A DNA stretch of 64,000 nt from Xylaria sp. FL1777 (GCA_022578965.1 MU400599.1:62001-126000); one strand, 5' to 3'. Counted from the first letter of the stretch, positions 12,701 to 25,598 are shown. The notes: generated from the letters alone by a model not told the origin. Numbers and translations: made by a program.

Positions 12701-13296
12701 CGATCACAAGCATGCTGAAACTTATTAGTGCACGCGATGGCATCACAGGCCAGAACAAGCACCAGGTCGCGCTGGAGATTCCAGCACGGCAGCACGGCTC
12801 CAGATTTCGGCTTATCGGCGCAATGCTGGAGCTTGGGCTAGCTTATCGTACACCCGCCCTCCTTAAGGTATAAGGTATAAGGTATACATATAACTAATGT
12901 ATATACATTACGTTACTCCTGAGTGACTGATTCTATGCCACTGCTAGCTCGCTACAGGCCTTCTTGCAACCGTCATCTTCTCCCATCTAACCACCTCGAC
13001 TACGTACTCCTCGACACCCATTGTACTTAGGTAGCCTCTCCTCTTCCCGTCCCATCCCATCCCATCCTACTTCGTCCACTCGGATGGCTTCTTTTATGAC
13101 AACCTTATCTTCTTAGGCCTAGGTCGATTCCCACTTCGTTTCGTCAACCCATCTACCTAGGCTCTAATATCTCCAGTCCGTTCAGTCTTCACTTCTCTTA
13201 GCTCCTTGGGAAGAAACCCCCCTTTACTCTCGCCATCAGGTATATATCGAGCCAACTCGCTACTAGATACTGACAGCCATACGTTACGTTACGGCC
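9749..13296. other. Long intergenic region, promoter of two genes
   Basis: 3.5 kb between two divergently transcribed genes. It contains many TAGGTA/TACCTA words (notably 11810-11900 and 12390-12600) and AT-rich tracts, but no ORF with family features. CT-rich DNA with CCCATC repeats (about 13030-13230) precedes the OSBP-like gene and is probably its core promoter/5' UTR. Confidence 0.55.
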
Positions 13297-14962
13297 ATGG
13301 CTTCGGCACCGCCTCCACCTGTCGATACTGACGAGGACGTGCCTCAGAGTGAAGGGTCCAAGCTTAAAACCTTTCTTTCCATCCTGCGAAAGTAAGTGTC
13401 CGCGCGACCCTACTCCAGAACAAGCACCATCCGAGATTGCACGAAGGAGACCACACCGATGCCAGGTGGCTCTCTAGCAGCGTCTCCTCCGCGATCGGAC
13501 GCACGAAATGGCTTTTCTCGACCCCTTTGTTTCACTGTCGTGATCTACTGCTGGGATCGCCGTCGCCTGTGAGAACGAAGCTCTTGGAGACTTGGCTGAC
13601 TGGTGTCCTGCCACTTAGGTTTATGGGCGTGTCGGACCTTGCCTCCGTTCGGTTTTCTCTCCCCTCCCAGCTGCTCGAACCCACGCCGAATCTAGAATAT
13701 TGGAACTACCTCGACAATCCCAGTGCCTTCGCCGCCATAGGCACATCCAACGAGCCCCTCGATCGCATGCTCGAGGTCCTCCGCTTTTGGTTCACGAAGG
13801 ATTTGAAATACGTCAAGGGCAAGCCTTGCAAACCTTACAATTCCTGCCTGGGCGAATTCTTTCGTTGCAATTGGGAGGCAGAGGACAATGCGCCGCCCAT
13901 TGATACTTCAACCCTCAGTGTGAATGGCGGGAAAAGCGGTCTTAGTAGTGCTGCATCCTCGATAAAATCAGGCAAGATCAACCCTAGAACAGCCTCCAGC
14001 GTGTCCGTCGTCCAGACGACTTCAAACCCAGCAGGGCCTACAGTTAGGATATCTTACCTTACCGAACAAACATCACACCATCCACCTGTCAGCGCATTCT
14101 ACGTGAGCTGCCCGCAGAAAGGTTTACACGCAAGAGGTTATGACCAGATCAGTGCCAAGTTCACTGGAACCGCTATCAAAGTCTCCCCGGGAGAGCACAA
14201 TCTTGGTATTTTCGTGACTCTCGAACGACGGGACAATGAGACGTATCAGCTCACACATCCTGCCGCACATCTCGGTGGTCTCTTGCGCGGTGCTCTCAGT
14301 GTCACCGTTGGCGACGTTGCTTATATTACTTGCGTCAGGACAAAGTTGAAAGCAATTCTGAACTATGTGGAAGATGGATGGCTTGGCCGTGCACAGAACA
14401 AGGTTGAAGGTGTCATCTTCAAGTATGATCCCGATAACGATGACAAGGTGCGTATCAAGGATGTGCCTGAATCGGATGTTGTCGCTCGACTGGGTGGTGG
14501 CTGGAAGGATAGGATTGTCTTTACCCTCGGACCAAAACCAGTGGTACGTATTAGAGCGTTGGTCCTGTCGGTACGGTAAAATATCAATACTAACAACGCC
14601 AGCAGGAATCCCACCCCGCTGACAGACAAATTACCATCATCGATCTTAACCCCTTAGCTGTTGCACCAAAAACCATACCGCCCAACGAGCAGCAGGCTGA
14701 GAACGAGTCCTTGAAGCTTTGGAATGGAGTGACGCAGGCGATCATGTCAAAACAATACTCAAAGGCTACAAATGTTAAAGTCGAACTAGAGGAGGCACAA
14801 CGGGAAAAGGCCCGGGAACGAGAGCGAACGAATAAGCCTTTCGTCCCAGTCTTCTTTACGCAAGCCACGGACAAGGGCGGTAAACCCGATCTTACTGAGA
14901 AGGGCCGCGAAGTTCTCGCGAGGGCTCAGAAAGGCGAATGGGACCTGCAAGGGATCATATGA
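13297..14962 (+). CDS. Oxysterol-binding protein family lipid-transfer protein
   Basis: Predicted cytosolic lipid exchanger of the OSBP/ORP family, acting at membrane contact sites (family knowledge). Three exons: 13297-13391, 13619-14543 and 14603-14962, which sum to an intact 459-aa frame. The last acceptor could instead be three bases later. The first intron has a GTAAGT donor; the second has a CTAAC branch site near 14590. The hallmark EQTSHHPP lies at about residue 180. Upstream are NLEYWNYLD, RFWFTKDLKYVKGK and KPYNSCLGEFFRC; the C-terminal part has NESLKLWNGVT and a charged helix. There is no PH, ankyrin or GOLD domain, so it is the short ORP type. The LEYWNYLD and VKGKPCKPYNS wording looks more like the ORP8/Osh6-7 branch (phosphatidylserine-PI4P exchange) than Kes1, but this is from memory and unaligned. 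Confidence 0.9.
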
Positions 14963-17900
14963 TTTTCACAACATCACAAATTCGATACATGCTAGTAAAC
15001 ATGTACCTACATGTATTATTCGGGCGCAATACCTACCCGTCAACAACTTACGACTGCGGCTTGATTTGAAAGTTTTCACAACTCAATTGGATTGCTAGTA
15101 GACTGGCGTACACCCAACTTTGCACATACAATGAGACATTAGGGGGGCTCGGGCTTTGGCACATTGGCACAGCATATTTTGGAGGCCTCCTATACCCAGG
15201 ACAATTTAGCATTTTTCGGCTTCGAGTGTATCGGAGCATCCCGGTCTCCTTTCGGGCGTTTTGGTGGCATCTAGAAGACCTCATAGCTCGCTGTCCAACA
15301 GTAGCTTATATATCCATCAGGAGTACACAGACTTAGGGATCTATATTAATACAATTCTCTTTCGTTTCGAAATGTCGAGCAGTACATAAGGAATATTAGA
15401 GCCAAAGTGGAAGAAGACGTTCTTGCGCCCGACACGTCTTTGTCAGCGAGTCATAATCCATGTTTATGATCACACCAATCGATCACTACATATAGTCGGG
15501 CAGTGCCGAATGCGTCAGACATGCTACAGAATGTAAGACGACCCGCCCACTAAAGTGTTACATATTCAATCACGGGATATTGCCTAGATAGGTAGTGCGT
15601 AGGGATTCTGTTACCCAGGTACTACGGTGCTTACACGTTATTGCTAGTAAAAATACCGAGAACTCGGCTATTACGGCAGGAGTGCATGGCCTGCGTTATC
15701 GTCGGCATGAAGCCAGGGTCGATGTACCGGTTCGATGCCCTCGGCTCACGCGACACGGCACGGGAAGCTAGGTACGGGGAATTAGTTCTGGTAGATAGAC
15801 TCTGCGGAAGGACTTAGCGAACTGGGGGGGCGATGTAACATGTTTTCTTAGATGGAATTGAGTAAGTTTAATTACTCGCTTAGCTCTAACGCTGTCAGTC
15901 GGGAGATCCTTGAATTTGTCTTGAGCTTGACCCTGCAAGTTAGCGCACGAGGTCGGGATCAAAGACTATGTAGATTAATAAGGGCGAATGGCTAGCAAAG
16001 ATGGCTCATGTGTGCGATTTGGAAAGATAATGCGCTTGTATAATAAGTTAGAGGACAGCCTAAGCCGCAACGCCCCTATTTCCAAGGGTTAGGGTTAAGC
16101 GCATCGTTAAACATGAACGTTTATACGGGAGTCGGACTGGGCTACTCTCTTATACCTAACCCATCTACATATCTTAAGCGGCCATCAGCTTAGAAAGCTT
16201 GCTTACGTTAGCCATGAAGGAAGTAGCAGTGGTTTCCAAGGCTAATAGAAGCCAGCGAAGTTTAACGGATAGGTTAAAATGTCGAGTCTTAGGAACTTTT
16301 ATATCGTAGCATTCGACGTCTCGCTCCCAGCAGTACTCGACGACCATGGTGTTCAGCCAGCCAACCTCACAGACCGGAAAAGTTTGATTAGCATAACCAT
16401 AGCCAACTAGCTCTCCTCATTTTGGCGTTAGAGCCATCATCGCGGCCGCCCTTGCCGTTTGGTCGCAACCGGTCCTCTTCGATCTATATCCTTTCCCTCC
16501 TTGAGCTCCTAATCAGCGAGGCTTTCGAGATTCTGGCTGGATTCTGGATGAGGTTCTCCTTGTCTCTCCAGCTATAGCAAATGAGTCCTTTAGGGACTCG
16601 CCTTCGACCTTCTAGGTGAATTAGTGAATGAACAAGGTATAGCCTCGGAGCCTTTGAAATTGAACTTAGAAAGGGCACGTGATCGAATTTGCCTGGGTGG
16701 CCAGCCACATTTCTCGCACAATTGTCCGTGAACTGTAAAGTATTCAGTCACGCGCTATCACTCAAGATTAGTGTATTGAGATTTCCGACTCTACCTCCAC
16801 ACCGCGATTCCCTCAGGTTCGCGGAATTAGTGGAATGGATAACGTCTATCGCCAGAGAGAAACGCCAGCAAGATCCCCTTAGGTGCGTAGCTGACTTGGG
16901 AGGTTCTGTATTGGGGCGAGATGGGTATTGGTGTTGCAGGTGAGATGGAGAATAATAACCACGCGTGGTGGGTATTACAGGCATTCTACCCCATGGCCTT
17001 CTCACAAACTCCTGTTGGATAGCGACGGCAGACCACCTTGAGTACTAGGTCAAGTCATTCTCGTACGGTGGTGCGATGCTTCAACGCGTTCCTCGCATGC
17101 TTTGCTGATGGAAATTTGGCACTTTCTATCCGATTGCCACATAACTAATGCCCCGTCCACTGGATGTTAGCGACTGTTCAGTGCGAATGGGTGGCGTTGC
17201 CTATAACATTTGAGTGCTGAGGGTTATCATGCTCTTATGACTAATGGAGCTTGTGAGCGCGACATATGACGGCACTTTCAGGGGTCATTCTTCATTCTGA
17301 AAAGTCCCCATAACACCGATGAACTCAACTTAGTTGATGAAGTTGCTTCCGTCTAGGTTAGAGCTCTAACGTGTAAGGGTAGTGTGGTACGAAATTATGT
17401 GATAAAGTTGGTGGCGTCTTGCCAACCCAATTCGGCAGCTTTGGCTACGTCAATTTAAACGTGCATATGCCAGATGGAGATAGTTATTTCGGTGTCTGAA
17501 ATATCTCATACTTTGAGGAATCCAAGTCATTTAAATATGCGATCCGTGATTTTGGGGGTCCGGATCCCCCGGATACGCTTTACTGTAGTGTGTACACTAC
17601 GTCGAGTTGTCGACTAAACCATATATACCGAGCGTGCTAACATAGTACGGTGAATGAAATTATCGAACTTAGATACTCATATGTAAAACTTGAAAGTCAC
17701 CAAGAATAACTTTGAGGGTAGAGGAGTCATCAAATGAGTTGTCAAGAATTGTGACAGTGAAGTCAAAGCCCTCTAGCGAACAGGCCTTCAGTAGGAGGCA
17801 CGAGTAGGGCCGAGCACACCGGGACCGTCTTTATCTAGGGTAGCATATATACTGACAAGCAGCGGCACGGCCCGAAAAATCATTGTGGTTTTCGCTTTCA

Positions 17901-18152
17901 TTCGACTTGGAAAATGGTAAAATACAAGTTTTAGCACCCGCAAGTTATAATTTCTATTCTATATTAACTGCGCTCGTATTCAAGCTGTGGGGTTGGCGGC
18001 TTTGTGGTCCCATCACCACTAAAACACGAGGCACAGCCACGGGCGGATCTGCACAGCTGAAACACTGCCGTCGGTATTTGATCTCGAGACCCTGCCTAGT
18101 CGGTCGGGGTTTTGAGTCCCTCTTGATCTTGAAATACCGAAATTATCGCAAG
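14963..18152. other. Intergenic 3.2 kb, no gene recognised
   Basis: Short ORFs only (such as 15768-15962 and 16484-16943), with no domain signature and no plausible splice chain. Several short palindromes cluster at 17545-17615. The last 300 bases are the upstream region of the GH5 gene. Confidence 0.5.
17545..17615. repeat. Cluster of short palindromes
   Basis: Three closely spaced inverted repeats are visible: a GGGGGTCC...GGATCCCCC-like element, GTAGTG-TGTA-CACTAC (6-bp stem, 4-base loop), and GTCGA-GTT-GTCGAC. No open reading frame is linked to them. They could be a degenerate mobile-element end or chance. Confidence 0.35.
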
Positions 18153-19749
18153 ATGAAGCGGGTTGGGCGCCTACAATGGCTAACCAGCGGGTTAGCGGTT
18201 GTGAGTTCTGTATTCGGTCTCTCGTTGTCTAGCGAAATAGAACCCCGAGCATCGTGGCCGAATGGTCCATTAGTCACTTCGGGGCGATGGATCACCGACG
18301 CGTCTGGTGCGAAGATCACGTATGTTGGCGTCAACTGGCCTGGGTCGTTGGAGGCCATGATTCCGGAAGGACTTCAGTATCAGTCGATTGAGAGTCTCGT
18401 GTCAAAGATAAAAAACTTAGGCATGAATGTCATTCGACTAACGTACGCGACCGAAATGATTGATCAATACTATGACAATGGAGAGAAGGACGTCACAATG
18501 CAAAAGGCCTTTACCGATGCGCTAGGGCAGGAAAATGGTATGGCCATATACAACAAAGTCATTGCGAATAACCCTTCGTTTGGGGCCGAAACAACCAGAC
18601 TGCAGGTTCGTGCAGATGCCCTTGCTACGGAGCGCCCGAGCTGAAGTGGATGAATGTATCTAGGTGTTCGACGCCGTCGCCGCAGAATGTGCCAAGCAAG
18701 AGATCTACGTCCACCTTGACAACCATGTATCAAAATCAGGCTGGTGTTGCAGCCCTCTTGATGGCAACTCCTGGTGGAATGACGTTTATTTCGACGTGCA
18801 GAACTGGGAGCGAGGCTTGTCTTTCATGGCTGACCATGTTAGCACAACCCCCTTCGTTGCGATGGACCGCCGCTGACGCACAACAGGGCAAAACATGGCC
18901 GAACCTAATGTCGATGTCATTGCGAAATGAGCTGCGGATATCTTTAAATGACACACAGATTGCCAGCACCTACAACTGGGAGGACTGGTATAAATATGTT
19001 CAGCAAGGCGCTAACGCTATCCATTCCGCTAATCCCGATGTTCTGATCTTCCTCTCTGGCTTGGACTCCGATAAGAACCTCACCGCCGTCGTTCAAGGCT
19101 CAGCGCTGGAGCCCGGAACCGCTAAATTCAATCGGGACGACTTCCAGGGATATGGCGACAATAAGTTGGTCCTTGAACTGCATGTGTACGACAACATTTT
19201 AGGCACACCATCGAGTAACTGCACCGTTACGACGGACAAGCTGTTCAACGAGGGATTCCAAACCCTAACCGACAGCGCAACCAACAAATTCCCATTAGTG
19301 GTGACTGAGTTTGGGTTCCCGCAGAACGAGTCAACCGCGACAAATTCCTATGCTTCTTGCCTATTAGACTACTTCCCTGCGCAACATGCAGGTTGGATGA
19401 TATGGGCATTAGGGGGCTCCTATTACCTCCGCCAGGGCACTCAAGATTACGATGAGGACTGGTTAGTGTTCATTAAGAGCTTCTGGAGGTAGATACTGAC
19501 CAATATTCATGTAGGGGACTGTTGTCGCACGACGGATCGTCTTGGAGGAGTGCCGACTTCGTCAATAAATTATTGAGCCCTGCAGTGAATGCAAGCATGG
19601 CCCCTATCACCGATGATGATAGCTCTTCCGGCGGCGACTCAGCCGATAAGCCTAACTCAGCATCAGTTTTCAGTCAGGGCCGGCCTAGTATACTTTCGAC
19701 ACTGGGTGCCATAGGCGCAGTTGCCTTAATATCTTACTATTGGCGGTAG
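18153..19749 (+). CDS. Secreted GH5 glycoside hydrolase (cellulase family)
   Basis: Predicted extracellular beta-glycan hydrolase of family GH5. Four exons: 18153-18605, 18664-18837, 18887-19461 and 19515-19749; phases agree and give 478 aa. The N-terminus (MKRVGRLQWLTSGLAVVSS) is a plausible signal peptide or anchor. The catalytic domain contains YVGVNWPGSLEAM, NVIRLTYA, YVHLDNHVSKSGWCCS, the acid/base Glu in LRNEL and the nucleophile Glu in VVTEFGFP, then HAGWMIWALGGSYYLRQG. The C-terminus is Ser/Asp-rich and ends in a hydrophobic segment (LGAIGAVALISYYWR), suggesting GPI attachment to membrane or wall. ATG 18153 is chosen because it begins the signal peptide; the longer upstream ORF has no sense in it. 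The substrate (cellulose, beta-1,3-glucan or other) cannot be told from sequence alone. Confidence 0.9.
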
Positions 19750-21164
19750 ATATCTGCCTGATGATGCCACTGTTCGTCCATGATTCACGACCTTTTACGA
19801 GTGCTGCCTAGAACTTGGATACTTCCCTTTAAAATAGATTAACATCCGGAGTTCAGTGTTACAGATATATCATTAATACTCTTTCGCGAATGGGATCAAT
19901 GCAGCTAGGGACGACAGACAGGATCCTGATGGTTATTTTAGATATAACCCAGGGTATATTTTGGGCAGAAAACAGCGCGGTCCTCGTCTGTACGAATAAT
20001 GAGGAAGTTCGGAAAGGATAGCTGGGTCGCCATAGTTTCCCGACAAATTGTGCAGAAGTTATTCTACCTGGACGCTCACAGATCGCGTACGGTCACACTT
20101 TATGTTATCGATCGCTACGTCGCCCCCTAAACTATGCCCTGGTCGTGATTTTCATGTACGGCAGGGGCTCACGCATTATTAGTACAGGATCCCGGTACGG
20201 CAAGAGGGAAGAGGGATATGATAAGAGGTAACGATATGATTCAGCTGTATGGTTGTTAGCCCTGCATTCTCTTTGACGCGGGGATGCATGCGCTTTAGCC
20301 GCGCTGCAAGGAAACTCGTTCAAATCGAGCCGCTTTTCTGGAAGGTGGTCAGCAAAGAAATGAGCCGAGGCCAGTCATCTAAATGCCTCATTGGCTAACG
20401 AATAAAACGTCGACCTTGTTGGGAACCATACGGCACGATCAAAAGCCAGGGACGCGGTGATAATGTAATACGGGGGGCGCAATAGAAAACACGTTCAGGT
20501 ATTAGGCTTCAAGATAGGCGCAGTGTAATGGTTCGTCATATAAGCACCGTGAATTCCAACTTCAACTCATTTATCGATCTTTTAGAAGGTGATCTTAGAT
20601 CTTATAGTACCTACATAAAGGTGAAAACAGATAAGCAAGTCGCCTTATGCCAACTGCCCATAAAAGGGTTGACTAAGAACACGGTAATATAGAGACTTAA
20701 CCTATCTTAGAATCCTTGGTACAACGAGTTGTTATAATTCGTTCGCCATCCAATGTACTTCGTAATCACGCCCAGAAACAGCCAGCATGACGCGTGTAAC
20801 CACAGTATTATCTAAGGGACCGAGCCGACTACCCCGGCCAGCCAAGGCATCGATCTCCCCTCAATCTTCATCTCCCCGCATCATATAAGCAGAATAATAT
20901 ACCTATGTTTCTGTTTTCATTTGGTGAAGCTCGTAACTGCCGTGCCGGAGTTCCCCGCAGAGGATCTTGGACCCCATGTTTTCCCCATGGGAAGGATATG
21001 GGGAAGCTCAGGGGTAGATAATCACACCTATACTTAGCTATACCTTCGTCCTGGCTCCTGATCTCTGGTAGCGAGCAAAGTCACACTCGCTAAATCGAGT
21101 CTAGATTCGATCATTAGCACCATCGACTATTATTATTGTTGTTCCAACGTTGTCCAAACCAGCG
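19750..21164. other. Intergenic 1.4 kb, promoter of MFS gene
   Basis: No gene recognised. It holds the 3' flank of the GH5 gene and the upstream region of the MFS gene. ORFs are short and featureless. Confidence 0.55.
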
Positions 21165-23344
21165 ATGAACGGCGAGCTAGAAAAAAAGCCCATCCGGCAA
21201 GCAACTTCTGAAAAGATTGAAAATGTTGAACATGAAGATGCAAAAGCGGTATCGATCCAGCAGGAGGTAGACGAGGATGCATATCACATTCAACTGAGCT
21301 GGAGATCATGGGTATGAATATCCTCTTGAAGCACACATGAGTCTCAATGAGTTGCTGACCGATACGTAGCTTGTGGTTTTCATAACTTGCTTCGCGTGAG
21401 CTAGGCGGCTTTCCCAATTTCCACTGATTTATAAAGGTCTGCTTACCATCTCTCAGTATTTTGGCGCAAGTTTTCGTCGTCGTGGCAGCTGGATCCGTAA
21501 TCGCCTTCATTGTCCGAGATCTAGGCGATGCACCGCTAGCGGGATGGATCATACAAGTAAATATTTTTGGAACACACTCTATCGCCTAGCCTTTCTCTTC
21601 CTCACTTCCCTCGGCTCTGTTCTAAATGTATTCAGATGTCGAGAACACTGATAGCCAGCCGTGTAGGGCCCCCTCCTGATCCAAAGCGTCCTCTCCCCCA
21701 TCGTCGGCCGACTCTCAGACGTGCTAGATAGAAAATACCTAGCTGCTATCCCGCCGCTCATCGCGTTCGTCGGGGCTGTTGTGTCAGCCACAGCCAAGTC
21801 GATGCCTGTATTGATCGGCGGAGGCGTGTTGATAGGGACTACATTGTCTACCATCTCCATCGTACAGGCAATTCCCGCTGAGATATTGCCCTTGAAATTT
21901 CGCGCGCTCGCGAACGGGTTTGCGTTCGTGGGAGGTTCTCTTGGTGGTCTGTATGTGGGAACTACGAGCGCGTTACATCCCTCCCATGTCCCCCATCTTT
22001 CTACTAACCAACCGGTGTTTATATAGGATTGGCTCCCTTGGCGCTGGCGCCGTGACCAATGTCAGCGTAGCGGGCTGGCGATATATCTTCTGGATTCAGG
22101 CCGCTTTCCACGGCATCACGTCATTGGGTTTGCTGCTGTTTTACTTTCCGCCGAAGCAGGGCGCGGGAAAACCGAAGATGTCAATAAGGGACTGTATCTG
22201 GGCCTGCGACCCTGTCGGCTCTAGCCTATTTATTAGTAGCGCTACTTTATTGTTGCTTGCGCTTGATTGGGCGGGCGGTGCTTATGCGTGGTCTAACGCC
22301 CATGTCGCCGTACCGTTGAGTCTGGGGCTTGTGCTGTTGGTGGGATTCGCGGGCTATGGTAAGCGCTTCACCCATTGACCACGCAGATGTGAGCCATCCC
22401 GTATCAAATATTGTAGTAACCTTTTTTTTTTTTTTTTTTCGTAGAGTGGAAGGGTAGATCTGATGGTCTGGTGGCGCACGTCTTCTTTCGACGGAACGCC
22501 AACTTCGCGTACTCAGTCTTCGCCTTTGGGGTTGAGGGTTGGATTTTTTATAGTGCAGTCAACTCGGTCGTGCCGCAAATCATACTGCAGCTTGGCTTCG
22601 AGACAGATTCATGGCAAATCGCTATTCGGCAACTGAGTCATGCGCTTCCTGCCCTGTTCACTGCCATACCTGTTACGTGGTATGCTACGAGGTTTAAGGA
22701 CCTACAAAGTCCACTGCTTATTACCTTTACTATTTTTCTCGCAGTGTAAGTCTCAAACCCTCCTCTCAATACAAGGAAACGAAGCTGACGAAGGATAAAG
22801 GACGATATCGTACGCTAATATCACACCAACCTGGAACGCCCCCCAAATTGGCATTAGCGTCCTTGGTGGGATCGGCCAGTCTGGACCTCTCAACCTCTTG
22901 GTTGCTTGCGTGCAGTTCACGGCCCCTCACGCGTTTCTCTCGACGGCTACGGGCCTGGCCTTCTCAGCCCGTGCTATCGGAGGCGCATTCGGTTCTGCTG
23001 TGTTGAACGCTATCATTAACGGTCGCCTCAGTGGGCATTACGCCCCCGCTGTGTCGAAGGCCGCTACAGATGCTGGGCTTCCAGAAGCTAGTATTCCTTC
23101 ACTTTTGCAGGCGTTGGAGGCTGGAGACATTGGGTCGGGCGCTGTGGTGGGCGCCAATGCAACGATATGGACGGCTGCCGTCAATGAGAGCCAGTGGCAA
23201 TATGCATATGCTTACCGACTTGCGTGGGCGAGCATTATCCCTTTCGTGGTCCTTGCTCTTGTTGCGGTGGCGCTGCTGAAAGGGGTAAAGGAGCTGATGA
23301 CAGAGAAGATTGAGGCTACTGTTGAGCATATTGAACATGAGTAA
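21165..23344 (+). CDS. MFS efflux transporter, TRI12-like
   Basis: Plasma-membrane proton-coupled exporter of the major facilitator superfamily; the layout resembles the fungal trichothecene-efflux-pump (TRI12) group. Seven exons: 21165-21311, 21370-21395, 21457-21556, 21667-21950, 22027-22358, 22445-22745 and 22801-23344. These sum to an intact 577-aa frame. Exon 2 is only 26 nt. The last acceptor is AAG, and the fifth intron carries a run of 18 T before its acceptor. Signature A is GRLSDVLDRKYLA. Later segments include EILPLKFRALANGFAF, GWRYIFWIQAAFHG and LAFSARAIGGAFGSAVLN, with about 12-14 hydrophobic helices. The charged N-terminus and KIEATVEHIEHE tail are cytosolic. No biosynthetic cluster flanks it, so the substrate is unknown; siderophore or drug export are alternatives within the same family. 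Confidence 0.88.
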
Positions 23345-23860
23345 TCGTCGCCTTGTTGCTAGCCCAGGTGCGCTAGGGGTTCTGGACAAGACGATCACCA
23401 TACTAATGACTGTTCATAATGTGTCTTACACACCATAAGCTGTTCATAGATCACGATAAATCTTTCGCACTATCCCTCTAACATCTTTCGATGACCACTT
23501 ACGTATGGTCCAGGTGCCGATATACTAAAAATCGTAGCCTGTGAGTTGTAAGGTTCAAACTTTATGTATAGCTGGGCTTTGTCTAGATTCAACTTGGTGG
23601 CTTGGAGCTGATACCCAGCTGAAGAAGTCATTTAGTTCTCCCATACAGGCTGAGCCAGCTGAAGAGGCAAAGTCTAATTTAGCGTCAGATACTCTGCTAC
23701 GAGGGGCGCTACTTGGCTGCTATATTCCTCGATGAACCTCTTCTCATAAAATATATCTTGCAGCAGTCGCAACTGCTTGCTTGGTCATGAAGCATTGCAC
23801 TGAACCGTCTCCCTAACCGCGAAACTAAAATCTCCAAGATCACGTCGTAGCTTCGCCACT
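23345..23860. other. Intergenic 0.5 kb, promoter region
   Basis: Upstream region of the cysteine-rich protein gene. No ORF or motif beyond that could be supported. Confidence 0.5.
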
Positions 23861-24541
23861 ATGATCACCAAGCTGTTAACGGTACTTTCCCTCTCTCTTT
23901 CCCTCGCACATCAAGCTCAAGCTCAAACTGGCACCATTTCTGTTGGCCCTCTGTTAGAGTGCGGTCTCACCACCTTCTCTTGTCCTGGTGTGAGTGGATG
24001 CTGTACGATCGCAGGCTGCTGTGGAAGCGGGTGTTGTGTGAACGGTTATACTTGCATCAATGAAGGGACATCGGATGAGGCATGTTGTCCAGCAAGCGAT
24101 CCTACTAAGTGTGGTACAGTGGCATTGGTAAGTCCTCCGGGCGGAAGTGCTACCATATTTTCCCAAGCCGAAAGCCCTCTCTGACAGTCACTCTCGTCAC
24201 AGCCCTCAAGCTCTGGATCCGGCTCAGATTCTGGGAGTCACACCTGCACAGGAATTTCAAACTGCCGAGATTCCTCAGGTTCGACGTGGACATGCCTCCT
24301 GGGTCAGACATGCGGGTTCTCGTACAGAGATTGCAACCCCTGTCCGTATATAGGAGGCGACTCTAGCCCGTCATCAACATCTAGCTTCTCATCCATCAGC
24401 CCTAGTACCGGGTCATTCTCATCAAGTAGTCCGAGTGTTAGCCCTAGTTCGACACCATCTTCTGGAGGCTACTCAGGCGAAGCGAAAGCCACGCTTTATT
24501 GGTTAGCAGCGGTCGGTGTTGGGTTCATGTATCTGCTATAA
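23861..24541 (+). CDS. Small cysteine-rich secreted, probably GPI-anchored protein
   Basis: Unknown function. Two exons, 23861-24127 and 24203-24541, join in phase 0 and give 201 aa. The first about 21 residues (MITKLLTVLSLSLSLAHQAQA) are a clear signal peptide. Exon 1 encodes a compact domain with 12 cysteines including four CC pairs (GCC-TIAGCC-GSGCC, then EACC). Exon 2 adds seven more cysteines (TCTGISNC, WTCLLGQTC, DCNPCP) and a Ser/Pro/Thr-rich stalk. The C-terminus is a hydrophobic segment with no charged tail (LYWLAAVGVGFMYLL), as in GPI-anchored wall proteins. The paired-Cys pattern recalls granulin-like or other fungal cysteine-rich surface proteins and effectors, but I cannot assign a named family. 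It lies just downstream of the MFS gene on the same strand, in a separate transcription unit. Confidence 0.8.
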
Positions 24542-25598
24542 CGGTTGATGATGTACACTTGGTTTTGAGATAAGAGTAGAGTAGATTTAATTCATTGGGT
24601 CTTTGCTAAAATTGATTTTGGAACTCTGCTAAAACAATTAGCCTTAAATAAAGAGGATGGAGGAGAGATAGATCAAACCAGAAATTGTAAGGGTTACATG
24701 ACAACACGAATCAAGTACATAGGTATATACTATCACAATAACTAAGGGGTTTCATATTTAGGAAGACAAGTGAATGTTCAAACGATTCTAAGATAAAATG
24801 AATTTGTAGTATTAAATGCTACCTAAGAGCGGCTTGACTAGGAGTAGAGGCTCAAGGGCTCAAGGAGCTCAAAGTATTGAGCGGTTGAGGGAGACGAGCA
24901 GGAACACTTAGGTGAAGCTAGGAATTCTTATTAAGTCTATGGGTATTCCTACGTTTCTGAGACTACCTTCAGAACATAAACCCTATTTCCCTGCGTGATT
25001 GGTCAGGTCACTATCTACTAGGGAACTGACTGAGAGGACCAGGCTCCTTTGAGGGAATTCAAAATTAATACGTACCAGAACATAAACAGAAATATGACTT
25101 TAGGGAGTCGTGATAATAGAGCCATGCAGTTATTAACAATAAATTCAATCCACTCAGCATATCTTTTCACAATCATGAGTGCTTCCTTTGACTGGAATCC
25201 TACGTTTTCCAGTCGAGCACTGCAGCATTGGAGCATTTGTGCTCGCTTATTAGTTGTGAGCTTGCTAATGTCAGATTAAATCAACGCCCAGCTCATTGAC
25301 AAGCATTTCCATACGTAGTCTAAAGGGCAGTGAATTTCACCATTGCCACCGATTGGCTTGTGAATCATCACGCCGTTGGCACTACAGGAGCTGTAGAACC
25401 AGGGTAAAATTGATGAGTGATGGTCAGATCGGTTCAGGTGGGAATCTCATGGGTAGCCCACGTGGTATATCAGAGTAAGAAGCTTAGAGAGACTCAGTAG
25501 ACTAAAGTATATGCCTACCGCAATCAAAGCCATTGTCACTTCAGTTGCGGCTAGGTGGCTAAGTCCATGTTAATAGAATACGAGAGCTCACATGTGTG
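24542..25598. other. Intergenic 1.1 kb, AT-rich, no gene
   Basis: This lies between two convergent genes. It is AT-rich with low-information ORFs only. A degraded repeat is possible, but no terminal repeats or coding remnants are visible. Confidence 0.5.

Noticed and set aside
12646..12873. 75-codon plus-strand ORF
   Set aside because: No family, no splice partners and no conservation signal; length is within chance.
15700..15760. B-box-like GGTTCGATGCC
   Set aside because: The T stem does not pair and no A box lies upstream at the right distance.
18030..18130. tRNA-like text upstream of GH5 (GGGGTTTTGAGTCCC)
   Set aside because: Resembles a T arm with an inserted base but no acceptor, D or anticodon arms could be paired.
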